Of a stretch of 64,000 nucleotides of DNA, positions 11,640-24,697 are shown in pieces. Origin of the DNA: Chlamydoabsidia padenii (Eukaryota; Mucoromycota; Mucoromycetes; Mucorales; Cunninghamellaceae); the NCBI GenBank assembly GCA_025330725.1, contig JAIWND010000016.1:703660-767659 (forward strand), read 5' to 3'. Both the position numbers and the translations under genes were made by a program. The notes under the pieces were generated by a model. That model was given only the letters and a program-made list of their open reading frames with translations, searched no databases and was not told the DNA's origin. The stretch's first letter is position 1, and each line of letters starts with the position of its first letter.

Positions 11640-12498
11640 CCCATCCCTTCTTTTTAACGTAGTATAGCCATAGCCTAGTTTTGAAATAATGCACTTGAAC
11701 TTTATCTTAATAAAAAGAAAAGAAATGACTGTAATGTATAATGATGGTTATTGTTGAAATAATTATAGGAACATTGGGCTTTAAACTCCAATGATTGAAA
11801 TGTCTTTGTCCATCCTTATCTCTCCTTCTTTATTTCTTCTTCTTCCTCCTCTCATCAAAAAGATATAAAAGATTGAATGTTACCTAAAAGATGGCACTCA
11901 CTATTTTTATTACTCTTGCTGGAAATGAGGTCCTTGACTTTGACTAGTTTCTGAACTGGACAGGTTCCGCAAATATCAAATGTTAATAGGCGAACCCTCA
12001 CCAATATCTAGTTCATGGTCACCCTGACCATGATCTATCTTTTGGTCACCCTTACCCCTGAATTCACAATTAATATAAATATCACATCAATTCAAATTGA
12101 ATTCATTTCTTTTTTCTTCAATTTTATCAAGTTTCTCTTTTAATAAAAAATATCAATGCAAATCAAAAAGGTATTTATTACAAGCTACCTCTCTTATTAT
12201 CAAGTTACTTAACAAGTGTAACTATTGTCTTTACTGCTCTTACTTTGGAACAAGAGCCAATTTTTATTTTATTTTCAAATCCCGGTTTGCCTCGGTCGAT
12301 CTTTTTCTTTTCCTCTTGAATTACCAAGCACATTCAAGTACATCTTGAAGGTTGATTCTTACCAAAAAGATTCTGGTGCCCACTACTTTTATATAAAACA
12401 AAACATACATATAACCAAGTTTAGCCGTAACAGCACATACCAGTCCAGTGATAGCCGCATCTATGTATTTCAGACTCCGACCAAGTAAAAGTTAAAAA
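11640..12498. other. intergenic region between carboxylase and tRNA genes
   Basis: No gene seen. It contains a short inverted repeat (CATGGTCA / TGACCATG at 12014-12032) and a second TGGTCACCCT at 12042. Short open frames at 12097-12488 show no recognisable motif. Confidence 0.4.
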
Positions 12499-12580
12499 TG
12501 ATGAGAGTGGGATTCGAACCCACGCACCCGAAGATACTAGAGCCTAAATCTAGCGCCTTAGACCACTCGGCCATCTCACC
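12499..12580 (-). tRNA. tRNA-Leu(UAG), intronless
   Basis: The reverse complement begins GGTGAGATGGCCGAGTGG, with a D-arm typical of tRNA-Leu. The anticodon stem CTAGA/TCTAG encloses the loop TTTAGGC (anticodon TAG). A long variable arm of class II type follows (TATCTTCGGGTG), then the T-arm GGGTTCGAATCCC. The acceptor stem GGTGAGA/TCTCATC has discriminator A. Length is 82 nt with no encoded CCA and no intron. A T-run follows downstream on the minus strand, suitable for Pol III termination. Confidence 0.96.
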
Positions 12581-13088
12581 TTACTTTTTTTGGAAATTTT
12601 TAATCCTTATATAAAGCACCTTTATTAATTAAAACGCCGCTTTAATTTCGATTTTGATTTAGAGCACTCTATCTTGATTACTATGTAGACTGAAGGCCAT
12701 CCATCGGTCTATAGTGTTTAGCATAATTACATGGATGGATAAAAATTACTTTGTACTGTGTAAAGCAAATAGGGAAAGCAAAAAAAAAGAAAATAGGACT
12801 TTGGGTATTAAAATCCCGCCAGATCTGTAAGCTATAAGCTTTATGTGTATGTAGGTGGATGAGTACATACGGTAAAAGCTGTTTCTAGGAAAGACAATGT
12901 GTGGCAAATAGTTTAAGATGGGCACATAATACAAGCAATAAAAGCAGCACCACCCTTCCACCCCCCCCCAAAAAAAAAAAAGCCCAGCAACCCAATTTAC
13001 AAATACTCAACATCATGTATATTAATTGCAATGCAAAAGACATCAAGAGACATATTTTTTATTGTGACAACAAGTAATTATAATGATT

Positions 13089-13597
13089 CTATTCGTCATC
13101 GACAACGGAGGTTTCGAGACCTAATTTTTAAATGAAAACAAAAAGAGATGTTAGGGGAGTACTTGATTGCATTTTCCTTGTTGGTATTCAACACTTACCC
13201 TTGAAAGAGGCAACAGGGACGTAGGTGACATAGGAGTAGAGCTTTTCCTTGGCATCTTCGTCATCGTTACGCTTACGAGCGATACGAACACGGATACGGT
13301 GATCAGTGTGCTTGACACCACGAGCCCACAAAGCCTTGTTCAAAGCGGGGTCGATACGGACATCAGAGGTACCCATAGCCTTTTGAGCGAATTCCTTGAC
13401 AGCCTTGACAGCATGAGGAGAGCGCTTTCTCAAGGCACTGTTAAAAAAAAGAGAGAGCATTAGAGTTGGCCTTTTTTTTTTCCTTTCCTTTTTCTTCCTT
13501 ACCGGCCAAAGACACGCTTGTGCATGTGAATGGTGTATTCACGAGTAACGACATCAGCGAGGGTGGAGCGCTTGGTGGTCTTTTGATCCTTGGCCAT
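13089..13597 (-). CDS. RPL31: 60S ribosomal protein L31 (eL31)
   Basis: Structural protein of the large cytosolic ribosomal subunit near the exit tunnel. Three exons (13597-13503, 13437-13199, 13120-13089) give 121 residues, close to the usual 113-125. The product starts [20 protein letters not shown], continues with [32 protein letters not shown] and [10 protein letters not shown], and ends in an acidic VVDDE tail. These match eL31 along the whole length. The final exon encodes only 10 residues. Upstream lie a (GGAT)n tract (gene-strand sense) and a copy of the AAATCCCG motif at 13867-13874. Confidence 0.96.
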
Positions 13598-13640
13598 CTA
13601 TAAAATCATGTATATAATGTCGCTAATGTTAGTCCCTGTT

Positions 13641-13690
13641 TCATCCATCCAGTTCCATCCATCCAGTTCCATCCATCCATCCATCCATCC
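13641..13690. repeat. (CATC)n tract upstream of RPL31
   Basis: CATCCATC runs with two AGTTC interruptions, 44-93 bp upstream of the RPL31 start. On the gene strand it reads (GGAT)n. The same tetranucleotide tract occurs upstream of RPS2 and RPL15. Confidence 0.85.
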
Positions 13691-13699
13691 TATTGCATC

Positions 13700-16600
13700 C
13701 ATTCATCATTCTATTTTTAATGGTAACAGGAGTGATCCTATCTTTTTCATTTCCACAATTGATTGTTTTCGTCTACTTACTGTAATATTCAAATGGATAT
13801 GAAAGAGAGAAAGAAAAAAGGATCGAGTTGGGGAAAACACTCGAGTTGTTCAAAAAAATAAAATTGAAATCCCGCCAGTGAGCGTTGTTTTGAAATTCCG
13901 TGTCTTTTTCTAAAGTTTGCATGAATGAAGAGTACATTTACTTTTTCGTATAGTGTTCACTATTGTATGTATGATCAATAAACACATTGATTTTATATTG
14001 GTCAGTTGTTAAAAGCATAAAAGACATTCATTAGTAAACAGAGGTTTTTATTGATGGATGATAATATTACTAGAGGGGATAGAGTGATTGGTACAAATAG
14101 TCACTAAAGTTAAATATAATAAAATAAAATAAAAAGAGGTGTTCTATGTACCATTCAATAATAAAGGTGAAAGACAATTCAACACTGTAATGCCACAATT
14201 GCCAAGTTTCATTTTTAATTTAGTCTTGAGAACAAGGCCCTATCATGCAATTTCATCAAGATGATCCACTTGATTTATATATCCAACATGCTGAGTATAT
14301 ATCATCACATCATTTAGTCAAATGTGGGATATCCATACTGATGTGAATCCATAAGTAGTCCAAGTACAATGAGGTTAAGGGAAATGCCTTGATTCAGATG
14401 CCGTACATAAAGGACCTTGTATCCTCATTTGAACTTGCAGATGTACCTTGTTTAGAGTATAATCTAATACATACATTTCACTAACGCCAACAGTAATGGA
14501 ATGCTTGTTTATTTCATCTGCCTTGGTACAAGACATTCCTTGTTGTTCATGCTCAACTCCATTATATTCAAACGCCGCTTTCCTATTTCCTGGGATTCAA
14601 TCTCTTCCTTATGGCCATGCTCCTCTTCCCACTAAACTTTTGTTAATTATAATAGAATTATACTTGTCATATTATTTATATCCATCTTAATACCATTCTA
14701 TATTCTTGGTGTATAAACAGTCTCATTATAGTTTGACTTTTACAACTAGATTCCTTGATTCATCAACATTACACCCCTCTGGATCAATATCATTCAAGAA
14801 CGCTCATCTCTTTGTCACAATGTAAAGCATCAACTCACCATATTACACTGTTACAGCAAAGGTAATTACATAAAAAGAAATATCTTGTTTAAAAGATTGG
14901 TTTTTATTAACTAGACTCAATCCTTTTTGTTAGCATCTCTTGCTGGTGCGGTATAGTACACAAATCTAATGTGCACTTGACTCTCTCTCCTTCTCAAACA
15001 TGAAGAAACAAGTAAGTGAATCATGATTCTCTCTCTTTTTTTTTTTGTACATAGTGGAAGATTATGTCTTTATACCAACAAGGCTGTTTGACCCCACGTA
15101 TAACAAACAATAGATCTCGCCACGTGAACATTCCAAAGTCATTGGGTGAAAAGATAAGAAAGCTACATGATTCATTAATTAACCAACCTTTATTCTTCTC
15201 ATTAGTACAGTACTTCCTCTGGATCGATGGATCTGATAAAATCGCTTGGTCTAACTAACGACCCTTTCTCCTTTATGAATAGGCAATATGAATCAGGGTG
15301 CTATTAAATGGTAATTATGTAAATGTCCTTTACTTTTACCAAAAAAAATGCTTTTGGAACATTTCAGAAGTCACTGGAAAGGTAAAGAACTTTTTTAAAA
15401 ATCTAATTCATCGCCGATGTTAATCTAACATCATCATTATGATATCTTGGATCCTTTTCCCTATTAGGCAATCAACGTAGTCTCCCCGCGTCAAGTAGCA
15501 TTCTGGCCCAAAAACATGAATAGGACGATATCATTTTTACATCATCGGGTCACTCTCGACAGCACATCCCGCCACCATTATGTTACACCAAGGACCATCG
15601 GTCGAAACACCACTTCATCTATCAACAAATTACACCAATAGGGATCAGATTACTGCAGCAGGACAACATCGTGACTCTTGGTATAGAATGAATAGAATAT
15701 ATTATAATAGTAACAACCTTTCTTTGGAATCAAACAAATAAAAAAAGTATACCAATATTTTTATCATGTTGTTTAAAAGAATCAGTTTATTAATGATGAT
15801 GATGATAATAAAATACATATATAGGGGGAGGGAGAGAGATGGGGGGGGGTATATCAAACTAATTAAAATATCATAACAAGAGAGAAAGTAAACATGTACA
15901 AAGAGGATGATGGATGTAAAGGTATTTGTATAAACGTTGATATGTAAATGAGCCAGCATGTTAAAAGAAGTCGAAGGGATGGACCATCAATCGATCAATG
16001 GGAGACCAAAATAAAGTGAGATACTTGTTCTATAGGCATGAGTGTCGGAAGAAGTTGTTTCTTTTTTTTTTTTTATGCATGAGGACAATGGCTTTCATGA
16101 GAGAATTGTGACACATCAACACCGCATTTGGGACAAAAGCTGGAGCCTGTATGTTGTTGGATCAGTAGAGAGTGAGGGCAGTTCATTGTTGTGGTTGTTA
16201 TTGTTAAATTGGATATTCGACAAGAAGATTTGAAAAGGAAGAAGAGAAGATGAGAAAAAAAAAAAACCTGACAGCTTAAATAATTATTATTTTAACTCCC
16301 GGTAATTCGGAATTTGAAAAAAAACTGAATTGTCACACAAATACATTTTGATAGCCTACCCCCCTAATTATCTGCCATTTTAACTTTCTTTTATCGTATG
16401 ATGCGCCACAATAGAATGTGATTTCATTTTTAAACCTATAGAAATTAGACTCTTTTTGGATAATAATGCGTGGAAATACACACAAAGAGAATATCACTCA
16501 TCCTATCTATAAAGTTTGGTTGTTTTGTAGAGTCTATTTTGATTGTGAGCCATTTTAGACGAGTGTCCTCCACACACCTTGACCGAGTCGTGCCCCCCTC

Positions 16601-18450
16601 AGTGACCCACTTTTTTTTTTCTGCAAAAAAAAGTCAGTGTCGGGATGTTAAAATATTGCATGGTTGATTGGGTGGCGAGATTGTCTTTCTATTTCCAGGA
16701 CACCTTGAAAAAAAAAAATTAAGATGGATCGACCCACCTGGATATGAATCAAATCATCTCTTACATGTTATTAACAAGAAAGAACATGAAAGCCTGGATA
16801 TTCCGATGGTGCTCCACGCTCTCTTTCATTATGTGCTCCTTGATGAGATTGGTCAAAAGTCATTATGAATTTCAAATCCCGCTTGATTAATTGGGGTGCG
16901 ACATTAAACAATTGTCTGAATTACTTGTTCACGATGAGATGCCTCCCTAGTGTTCATCATTGGTGGTGGTAGTAATGGTAGTAGCTTTATTTAGAAAGGT
17001 AACCATAGGTGATTTCAAGGAGGGAGAAAGACTAGAAAGCATAAATTTATGCCAAGGCTGTCGGCTCGGCATGTACACCCTGAGCATGGATGACTCGAGT
17101 CACATGTTACATTTCAAACACCTACTTTCCGAGAACATGATCATTCTTTCTTTTTTTTCCTTTTGCATTCGTGCAGATCTTACCACAACATGTTTTTCTT
17201 TTATGCATTCAAAAACTCAAAAGATGTTTCTCGTTTGGCTACATTGATTTTGATCCTCGACTCTTTGTTGGAAAGAAAGTAAAACAAATAGTCTCAGATG
17301 AGCGGGTTTTTAAATCCGGTCCCCACGAAAAAGACTGCAATTTCTATAAAAGGGTGTACTGTATTTTTAGTTGGTGGTGAGGGAGAAATATCGGAAAGCC
17401 AAGTGGTCAAAAACAAAGCTGCGGAATTCCTTGGCGACCAAGATAAGAAGGGTGAATATGAAAATGTTCACTTTCCTTTTTTTTTTTTTTCTGGTTGCTG
17501 ATTTGATGCTTATATGAATGGATAGGGTTGTGTTGGGTGAAGGAGTTTCATGCATGTATCATAGTATGATATGATAAAAATAAAAAGACAGAGAAGAATG
17601 ATAGGCAGGGTTATGCCAAGTTATTTGATAAAGAGGTTGATCGCCCAGGTTATTTAACTGGTGATCCAAGAATACAAGGTATCATGGTACCATACAAGTA
17701 ATATAAAGTTTTCCGGTTCTTAATTAATACAATACAATATAACATATCTATTCTATTGTGAGAGAGAAGGGTAAGAGGATATGCTACATTAGGTACTAAT
17801 GTATATATGTGTGTGTGGTGGAGTAGGACAGTAGTGGAAAAAGAAGAGGAGAGACGTGAATGTCAACCACTCACTACCTGTCAAACCAGGTGCCCAAACC
17901 ACAGGCTGTCACATTCCGACTGGAAGGGCTACATTTGGTAAAGGTAAAAGTAAGCATTGGAAGACATCTTGTTCGCATAATAAAGTGAAAGGAGTAAGAA
18001 AATCAAGAGTCGGGTCCCCCCAGGTCCTGAAACCTTTCATTTTTCAAATCCCGGCGGAGATTTTTGTCCGGCCCATTGTTCTTATCATTACCATGATGGT
18101 CTTCCAAGTGATATATTTGCTGAACTTTATCAGCGAGAAAAGGAAGAGCCTACCCATTTACAGTGCCCCGTTTGAAACAAGGAAAAAAACAAAAAGGGGG
18201 GGGGGAGATCTGTTGGATCGAATAAGCGTGATTTGAATCCTTTGCATGAATTCCACTCATCTTTGTAAGTCAGGCCCCCACTTTATAAAACTAAAATGCA
18301 ACAAGATTTAGATTATTACACATAGTGTAAAAGATCTTTTATTGATATGATATAAATAGGATTCTAATACTAGGGAGGATATACAATAGATGATTAGGTA
18401 GATATAGATAAATAGATAATAATGATAATAATATAGTATAAAGCAAGGGA
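13700..18450. other. 4.7 kb gene-poor region
   Basis: No protein or RNA gene could be supported on either strand. Open frames here (for example 14496-14690, 16960-17247, 17298-17501, 17856-18236) are short, have no recognisable motif and do not join into longer spliced products. Visible items are copies of the AAATCCCG-type motif (13867, 16874, 18046), T and A tracts, and a GGGGGGGG run near 18196. It may hold non-coding transcripts or decayed DNA, but I see no TIRs or transposase signatures. Confidence 0.4.
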
Positions 18451-18454
18451 TAAA

Positions 18455-21400
18455 TCAAGTAGTTAAAGGAGGAGGTTCGATGATAAGACTAAGTTGTCGA
18501 ATAGTATCAGTTTCCAAAGCATCCAAGTGGAAGCATTCGGTGTACAAAGGATCCATCTGTTCAAAAGAGTACCGAGAAGCCAAATCTCGAAAAGTCAAGA
18601 ACCGTTTGATGATAGTAGCAATGATCCGATGTTTTCTAAAGTTGACGAGAGGTTGCAAAAGTAACGGTGAGATGTTGGGAGATAGTTTTGTATAAGACTG
18701 GTATATTTTGTGGTGATCGTGACTAGGTTCGAGGTAAGAAGGTTGTTCCGAGTTGAATACCAAATCCGATAGATAGAGGCCCAAAAACGGGATACATCCG
18801 CCAAAGGGTAATTTGATCTTGGGCTGATGCAGTTGCCGGTCCACTGAACCAGGGAGTTGGATTTGTACTGCTTTGGGTGACATGCCGTATTCCTCTGCCA
18901 CCACCGTCATATTGTCCCGAATATGTTTCCAGTTTTTCATGGGTGATGTAAATGCCGAGAGTTGTTCAAGAAGGCGCATGTCTGAATCAGATACGCGTGC
19001 CCATGTTTTACGAAGTCGAGATACCGAGGGCGATTGAAGACCAAGTAGGATTTGTACCAATGTGGCAAAATTGGAGTAGACTTGACATTTCTAGAATTCC
19101 TCCCAACAGGAAATGAGTGAGTGAACTATACAAAAAAAGAGAGACATGTTCATTACCTGAGCCAAACGGATGAATTTTTCAATCACCAACACACGTTCAT
19201 CCAATGCTTGAGTGCGGACAATTTCACTAGAGACCCATTGGCAGACAGTGTTGAAGCGTTTGATCAATTGTTGTACCCCACCTTCTTGTTCACCACGCAT
19301 CAATTGAAGTTGTCTTGTTTGTCGAGAGTAATAGGTCATAGGATGGTCGTCATCGTCATCAAACATATCACCATTTTCATCCATCCTTTTATAGTCATCC
19401 GTCATTGACGAGTCGTTACCCATCTTGGTCCATCGACAATGCACCATTTCTTCCCAATCCACTTGTAGGAGGACCCATTTTTCAACCAGGCACAGTTGCT
19501 GTGCCAAATCATGAGATCGTTGTTCCAGTACCATAGATGATCGAAACAAGGTGGTTATATCCGAGCTGTTGCCCCACCTTGGAATATCTAATTCGATGAT
19601 CCGACGAGACGGCTGTTCTGCTTGTTGATGGACGGGTAATGGTGGTGGAAGGATGTCGTCCAAGGAAGTGCGGAGATCATCAAAGTGGGAAGATGGAGGA
19701 TGAGAGGTTGTCGTGCTGGATTTCCATGTTGCATCATGTGGTTGTTGAGTAGAGTTGCGTTTACTGTTTTGCCGTTGCTGGGTCGACAAGCTGCTGTGGC
19801 TGATAGTACTTGGTGCTGTAGAAGAGGTTGTCATATCAGGTGGGTCCATCGTAGTTGCTCTACCAGATCGAATGTTGCCTGCAGACCGGAATGCTTTCAT
19901 CAATCGTTTCGATAGTTTGCGCTGTGGTTTTGATTTGTTGTCGCTGTGCATTTCAGGCCGAACTTGTTTTTCGAGAGGCATTGGTGGAGATGATATACTT
20001 GTAGGACTGTCCACCATGGCTGGTGATTCCTTCACTACCATACTTTCCCTGTTGTTTTCGGAGAATGATCGTGAGAGTCGATTGTTGTTCCAAGAAACAC
20101 GCCGATGAGTAGATGATGTTTCCTTGTTGACTTGATGTGTTGCCGATGTCATCAATTGTCGATTGGTTGGAGGGTGATTGTTCGATGCTAAAGATGGTCC
20201 ATGAGTTGAGCCTTGAATACCCGAGCCGGCAGGAGAAGCTAGAGGCGAGAGATCAGAGAGTTCAGCATTGTAAACAGAGCGGCGGTGTTGATTGGACCCT
20301 CTTTGACTTGGCGCACGGATAATAGTGTGTTGTTGTGCTACATTGTCAGTTGGGGGTGCTAGTTCCATATCGTCCGCATCAGAATCGTCAGTTTCATAGT
20401 CATCTTCATCGTCGTAGAGTTCGTCATCGGTTGTCCCTGGACTAACAAGGCTTTCCAGAGATGCATCAGAGATAAAACTAGAATGTCGACTTTGTTGTTG
20501 ATCATGACACTCTTGGTCCATCACATCAAGTGAGGTTTGTTGTTGTTGTTCCATTAACCGTTTTTGTTGTTCCATACGCCGTAAATAAGATTCCTTCACC
20601 TTGGCCTTTTGCAATTCTTGTTGATGATGTCGACCCCTGACAAATGCTGATGTGGCGTACTTTGCAATAGAGTTTTGAGATACATTTCGATTACGTTTGT
20701 TGTTGTTGTTGTTGTTGTTACCATGATCGCTAGTGTCCAAAGGAGCAAGAGAATCATCCTGTCGAATGGAATCTGCCGCTGCCACTGAAGAAGGTCGATT
20801 CTGGTCAATTTCAACTGGCTGTGGTGGTAAAGGTGATCGGTCCGAACTTCCAATAATGACAATTTCAGCGGTACGAGCATCTTGGAAAGCCACATTACCA
20901 TGATGTCGATCTTCTACCGCCATACCTTTCTGGATCAGTCCTTCCGTTTTACGTCGTAGAGGGCTTTGTGTCAATTTTGCATGGACCATGTGTCGGACTT
21001 GGTCTTCGTCAAAGACAGGAGGAGGAGGAGAGATGACCTGGACATGTTGAGAGCTGCTTGGATAGTGTACTTTTTTCAATCGGCGGACCACCCGTTTGAG
21101 ACCCTTGACAATACGTTGATCCCGTGGTGAGTGCTTGATAAGTGTGTGTGATGGAAGTGCATTCAAAAACATTGTCAAGGTTTCACGAAGTTCCCGAGAT
21201 GGCGTAAAATCATGCACAAAGTAGTTTAATAGCCAATGTCGAATGACTACAAATGTCCTATAATGAAAGAGTGAGTGATTGCTACAGGATCAATGCTAAT
21301 TATTACTTTTTACCTTATACGCACAATACATCGATCGTCTTCATTGTTTTCCAAGCCCCACCGAAAACGTAAGATGAGTAGTTTACACAATTGAGTAGGT

Positions 21401-22821
21401 GAGATAAATGTACGATAGGTCAAGAAGAAGTCGGTCATAAATGTATAGTCTATATCCAAAAACAATAGTTAGTTTGTGTCCGATTGGTTGTATAGTTTTC
21501 TCTTACCTAGTGTCACCGTCAACTTTTCTACCAACTTTTCAACAGTAGCAGCTTCAATAACTTTGGGTGCCACTACTGTTGTTTGTGAGGAAGGCAAGTG
21601 TAATGTTGTCAATGGAGAAGAAGAATAGTGTTGTTGCTGCTGATCTTTTTTTGAGGATAGTGATCGACGGCGTACAAATCTAGATCGTAATGTTTGTTTC
21701 TGCTTTTGTTGATTAATTGACCATTGACCATTCTTTTCGTTGTAGTGTGTTGCATCGTCATCATTTGAAGAAGAAGAATGTTGTAATGATTGCTTCACCT
21801 TGTTGATCCATCGTGATTTTGATTTCTTGCCGCTGCCCTCGTTGATAGAATTTGCTGAATGTATAGACATGGTCGTCGACGTTGTATTTGATGAGAATCC
21901 TACACTGGAAGGTGGCTGATTTCTAATGATTGTGCCAGAGGTAGTAGTCGCCCCAGATGCAGAGATAGCCTGTGGATCGGGACCCCAGGTGATTATGCGA
22001 TCATCTGTATCCGATTTCAACAAGTCAAAAATAGCTGGAGGATAACTGAGGAAGACCAAAGGAGGCGCTACTTCATTAACTAGTGACTTGGCGTGCATAA
22101 GATGGGCTGATTGTTGTTGCTGTTGATACGAGTCGCCAGCTGAGTTTTTGTTGTTGATGCCATGATATGTATTGTTACCAGAAGTGACACTTGTATTTGA
22201 CAATGGAGATGGTAGTGCTTGAGAAGAAGGGGAAGAAGAAGAAGTCAACAACCAATCATCAAATTTGCTCACGACAGGAATATCAGGTAGAGCAAAAGTG
22301 ACTGTACGATGACTTGTAGTGTTATTGGGCATGGTTGTTTTGAATTGGCCTTTTCCAACAGTTTCCAATACAGAGTCCACATAGGATGCAATACTTTGTT
22401 GTGAATGTGTCGTATCAAGATTGTCTTGTGGTGGTGGCATGTGTTTTCGTCGGTGTGTTGTTGATATATTGCTGTTCAAAGGATTACTGAGGATAGATTT
22501 ATTTGTAATGGAAGCTTGACCTTGAGAGATGCCAGACGTAGTGGTTGGATGAGCACTAGAAGATGGTTGGTCATTGTCGATAGTGTCGTTTGTGTTGGCC
22601 AATATCTGTCGTTCCCAGAACACCTTTGGTTCTGTATATTCGCGTACCCCAAAGACAGTAGCCAAAGCAGCACGTTCCATACCTCCTTCAGAAGGATTCA
22701 TTAGTTCAACTGGAATTATCGAATGGTTTCGTTTCCGCCTTGCTGGTAATGCTGTTTCTTGAGGAAGATCAAGGCTTGTTGTTAAAGCCGCCGCTTCCTT
22801 GTATCGGTCAACAGACGTCAT
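18455..22821 (-). CDS. Ras guanine-nucleotide exchange factor (REM + CDC25 domains, Lte1/Cdc25-like)
   Basis: Predicted activator of a Ras-family GTPase. Exons 22821-21507, 21449-21314, 21257-19157 and 19090-18455 join in frame to 1395 residues. Residues about 1-420 are Ser/Gln-rich and probably disordered. A RasGEF N-terminal (REM/LTE) module then spans the first splice junction (EKLVEKLTVTL..DYTFMTDFFLTYRTFIS, ending near HDFTPSRELRETL). A long low-complexity linker follows (poly-N, poly-D/E, QQQ runs). The C-terminal CDC25-homology domain starts near ITTLFRSSMVLEQR and contains ERVLVIEKFIRLAQ, YSNFATLVQILLGLQSPSVSRLRKTW, and the helical hairpin region ending PFLGLYLSDLVF. An N-terminal REM domain far from a C-terminal catalytic domain recalls Lte1, but orthology is not established. 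Confidence 0.85.
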
Positions 22822-22991
22822 GAGCTTGGTATAGTGGAATGTGTAATAGTAACAGTAATTATTAAATAATACAAAGGAGATGAGATATAAAAAAAAAAAA
22901 GTATAAAGTAAAACAAAAGGGTATATTGAAGTAAGGGAGAAAAAAGTGGGAAGAAAGAGACAGAGGGGGAAAAAAAAAGGGAGAAATTTTA

Positions 22992-23000
22992 TAATCCCGG
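22992..23000. promoter_or_regulatory. AATCCCGG motif upstream of the Ras-GEF gene
   Basis: TAATCCCGG, a near-match to the recurrent AAATCCCG motif, about 170 bp upstream of the Ras-GEF ATG. The role is inferred from recurrence only. Confidence 0.3.
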
Positions 23001-23390
23001 CAACTGTTTAAATCATATTTTTATGTTCGTGTCACATTTTTATTTTTTGATAGCACAACATAACCTAATCATCTATTCATAATAAAGTCCATATATTCAG
23101 GATTCCATTATACTATACACTAGTAATGATGAATTCTTTACCTTATATCCTTGTTTTTTTCTTTCACCTATCATTCGTTAACAATCAAAGGATAACCAAA
23201 GTTAAGGACAAACTCTACATCTGCTAGAAACGAGGCACAATCCATAAAAGGAAACTCTGTAACAGCAGCACTTTTTAAACATATCATATCACACGAAGGG
23301 GAGGTGGCGCATAAAAATCAAAAAAAAAAAAGTCTTTCATTTTCAATATTATACATGTTTATTAGTTTATGTCAAATATACTATTATAAA

Positions 23391-23630
23391 CTAAAGGTCC
23401 CAACCAAATACAACCCGGCCTATCATATGTACTATTATAGTTTCAATAAAAGACAACATTAGACAAGTTGAAACAATAATAATTGTTTGATTTGCTTGTA
23501 GTTCCCATCTTGGTTCATACGGATTGTCTGTGTTAGGCCACTGTGGTTTTCGACTAATCCTTGGAAGATAATTGGCTTTTGCTATTCCATGTCGATCAGG
23601 GGTAGCATGTTGTTCTACTGTTGAGACCAC
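23391..23630 (-). CDS. possible small single-span membrane protein, start unresolved
   Basis: An open frame without an ATG start ends at 23391. It reads through PRISRKPQWPNTDNPYEPRW, then a clear hydrophobic segment (TIIIVSTCLMLSFIETIIV) and a short tail VFGWDL. The look is that of a small organellar or ER membrane subunit, but I cannot name it. A second open stretch upstream (GELDNNLTHSSIWW, near 23680-23630) is in another frame, with no intron of plausible size between. Either there is an unusual 5' structure or this is a broken gene. Confidence 0.3.
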   Translation of the reverse strand: MVSTVEQHATPDRHGIAKANYLPRISRKPQWPNTDNPYEPRWELQANQTIIIVSTCLMLSFIETIIVHMIGRVVFGWDL

Positions 23631-23846
23631 CAGATAGAGGAGTGAGTGAGATTGTTGTCAAGTTCACCCAATGTGTTTGTCGTTGCTATGCCTGGAATAT
23701 TAAAAAATAAAAAAAAGTACGTTAAAGTACGTCTAATGAGAGTTTTTATTCGACGCCAGTAATTTAAAAACCTCGAAAGGTTCAGTTTACATATTAATTA
23801 ATTAGGATCTATAACTAGAGTAAACAGCTATACTAAACCAACCATT

Positions 23847-24463
23847 TTAATGAGATTTTTTCCAAAAGAATCGATGATGAGAAGTTTGCTGCTTTGATGG
23901 AGTAGGCGATTCAGGAGGTTGCACACCCATCATTCGAGCAAATTCATCAAAACCAACCACTCCGTCATGATTGTCATCCACGTCGCTAATGAGTTGTTTG
24001 GCTTCTTCCATAGTAATCCGATCCCCGAGTTGGTGCATCATAGCTGTCAGTTCTTTGGCATTAATAACCCCATCCCCGTCTTTATCAAACACCTTGAAGG
24101 TGTCCAAGAGTTCTTGTTGTTTGCTCGTCAGTCGAAGTGGTGTGTGGAGTGTTGGTTTCATCAGTTTGGCAAATTCGTCAAAAGTCAAGTTTCCTTCATT
24201 GTCCGTATGTACCTTGTCGAGCTATCAATTAATAATAATAAAAAAAAAGGAGTGTCAGTGCAATGAATAGACAAGACGTGTTTTTTAGTTACCACAGAGT
24301 TTGTTTGTGCTTCATTGATACCAGTAGACCCAAGCATAGTTCGAAGTTCAGATGTAGATATCTTGTCATTATGGTCCTTGTCAAAAGTCGCAAACAAGTC
24401 CTGTAGTTCTTTGCGCTTTTGATTACTGAGAAAGTGGAGAGAGAAGCTACTATGTTTTGACAT
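23847..24463 (-). CDS. calmodulin-like EF-hand protein
   Basis: Calcium sensor with four EF-hand-like units. Two exons (24463-24293 and 24221-23847) give 181 residues from MSKHSSF. Loops: DKDHNDKISTSE (complete), a degenerate second loop HTDNEGNLTFDE, DKDGDGVINAKE (complete) and DDNHDGVVGFDE (complete or nearly so). Spacing and flanking helices match calmodulin. It differs in a basic N-terminal extension, divergence of about half the residues and a C-terminal tail (PPESPTPSKQQTSHHRFFWKKSH) absent from calmodulin. It is therefore calmodulin-like or centrin-like rather than canonical calmodulin. A CaM-kinase gene lies at 5.6-7.4 kb, but no direct link can be shown. Confidence 0.88.
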
Positions 24464-24697
24464 GAGATGAAAAAGATGAGTTAAAGGTAAGATAAGTAAA
24501 AAAAAAAAAAAAAAAAAAAAAGGAACAGGGGCAAATCTAATAAGCCCGCTTATCCATTTTTGGTCACAAGCGGGATGGGTTTCAATTTTGAGACCCGCCG
24601 GTGTCATATGACCAGAGAATAGACTTTTTTTGCATGAACATCTTTTTATTTTCTCACACAACTCTTTTCTTTTTCTTTTACTGCTTTTAACAACATT

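Noticed and set aside
16960..18236. Possible genes in the gene-poor region
   Set aside because: Frames are short, interrupted, and do not join with plausible introns into any recognisable protein.
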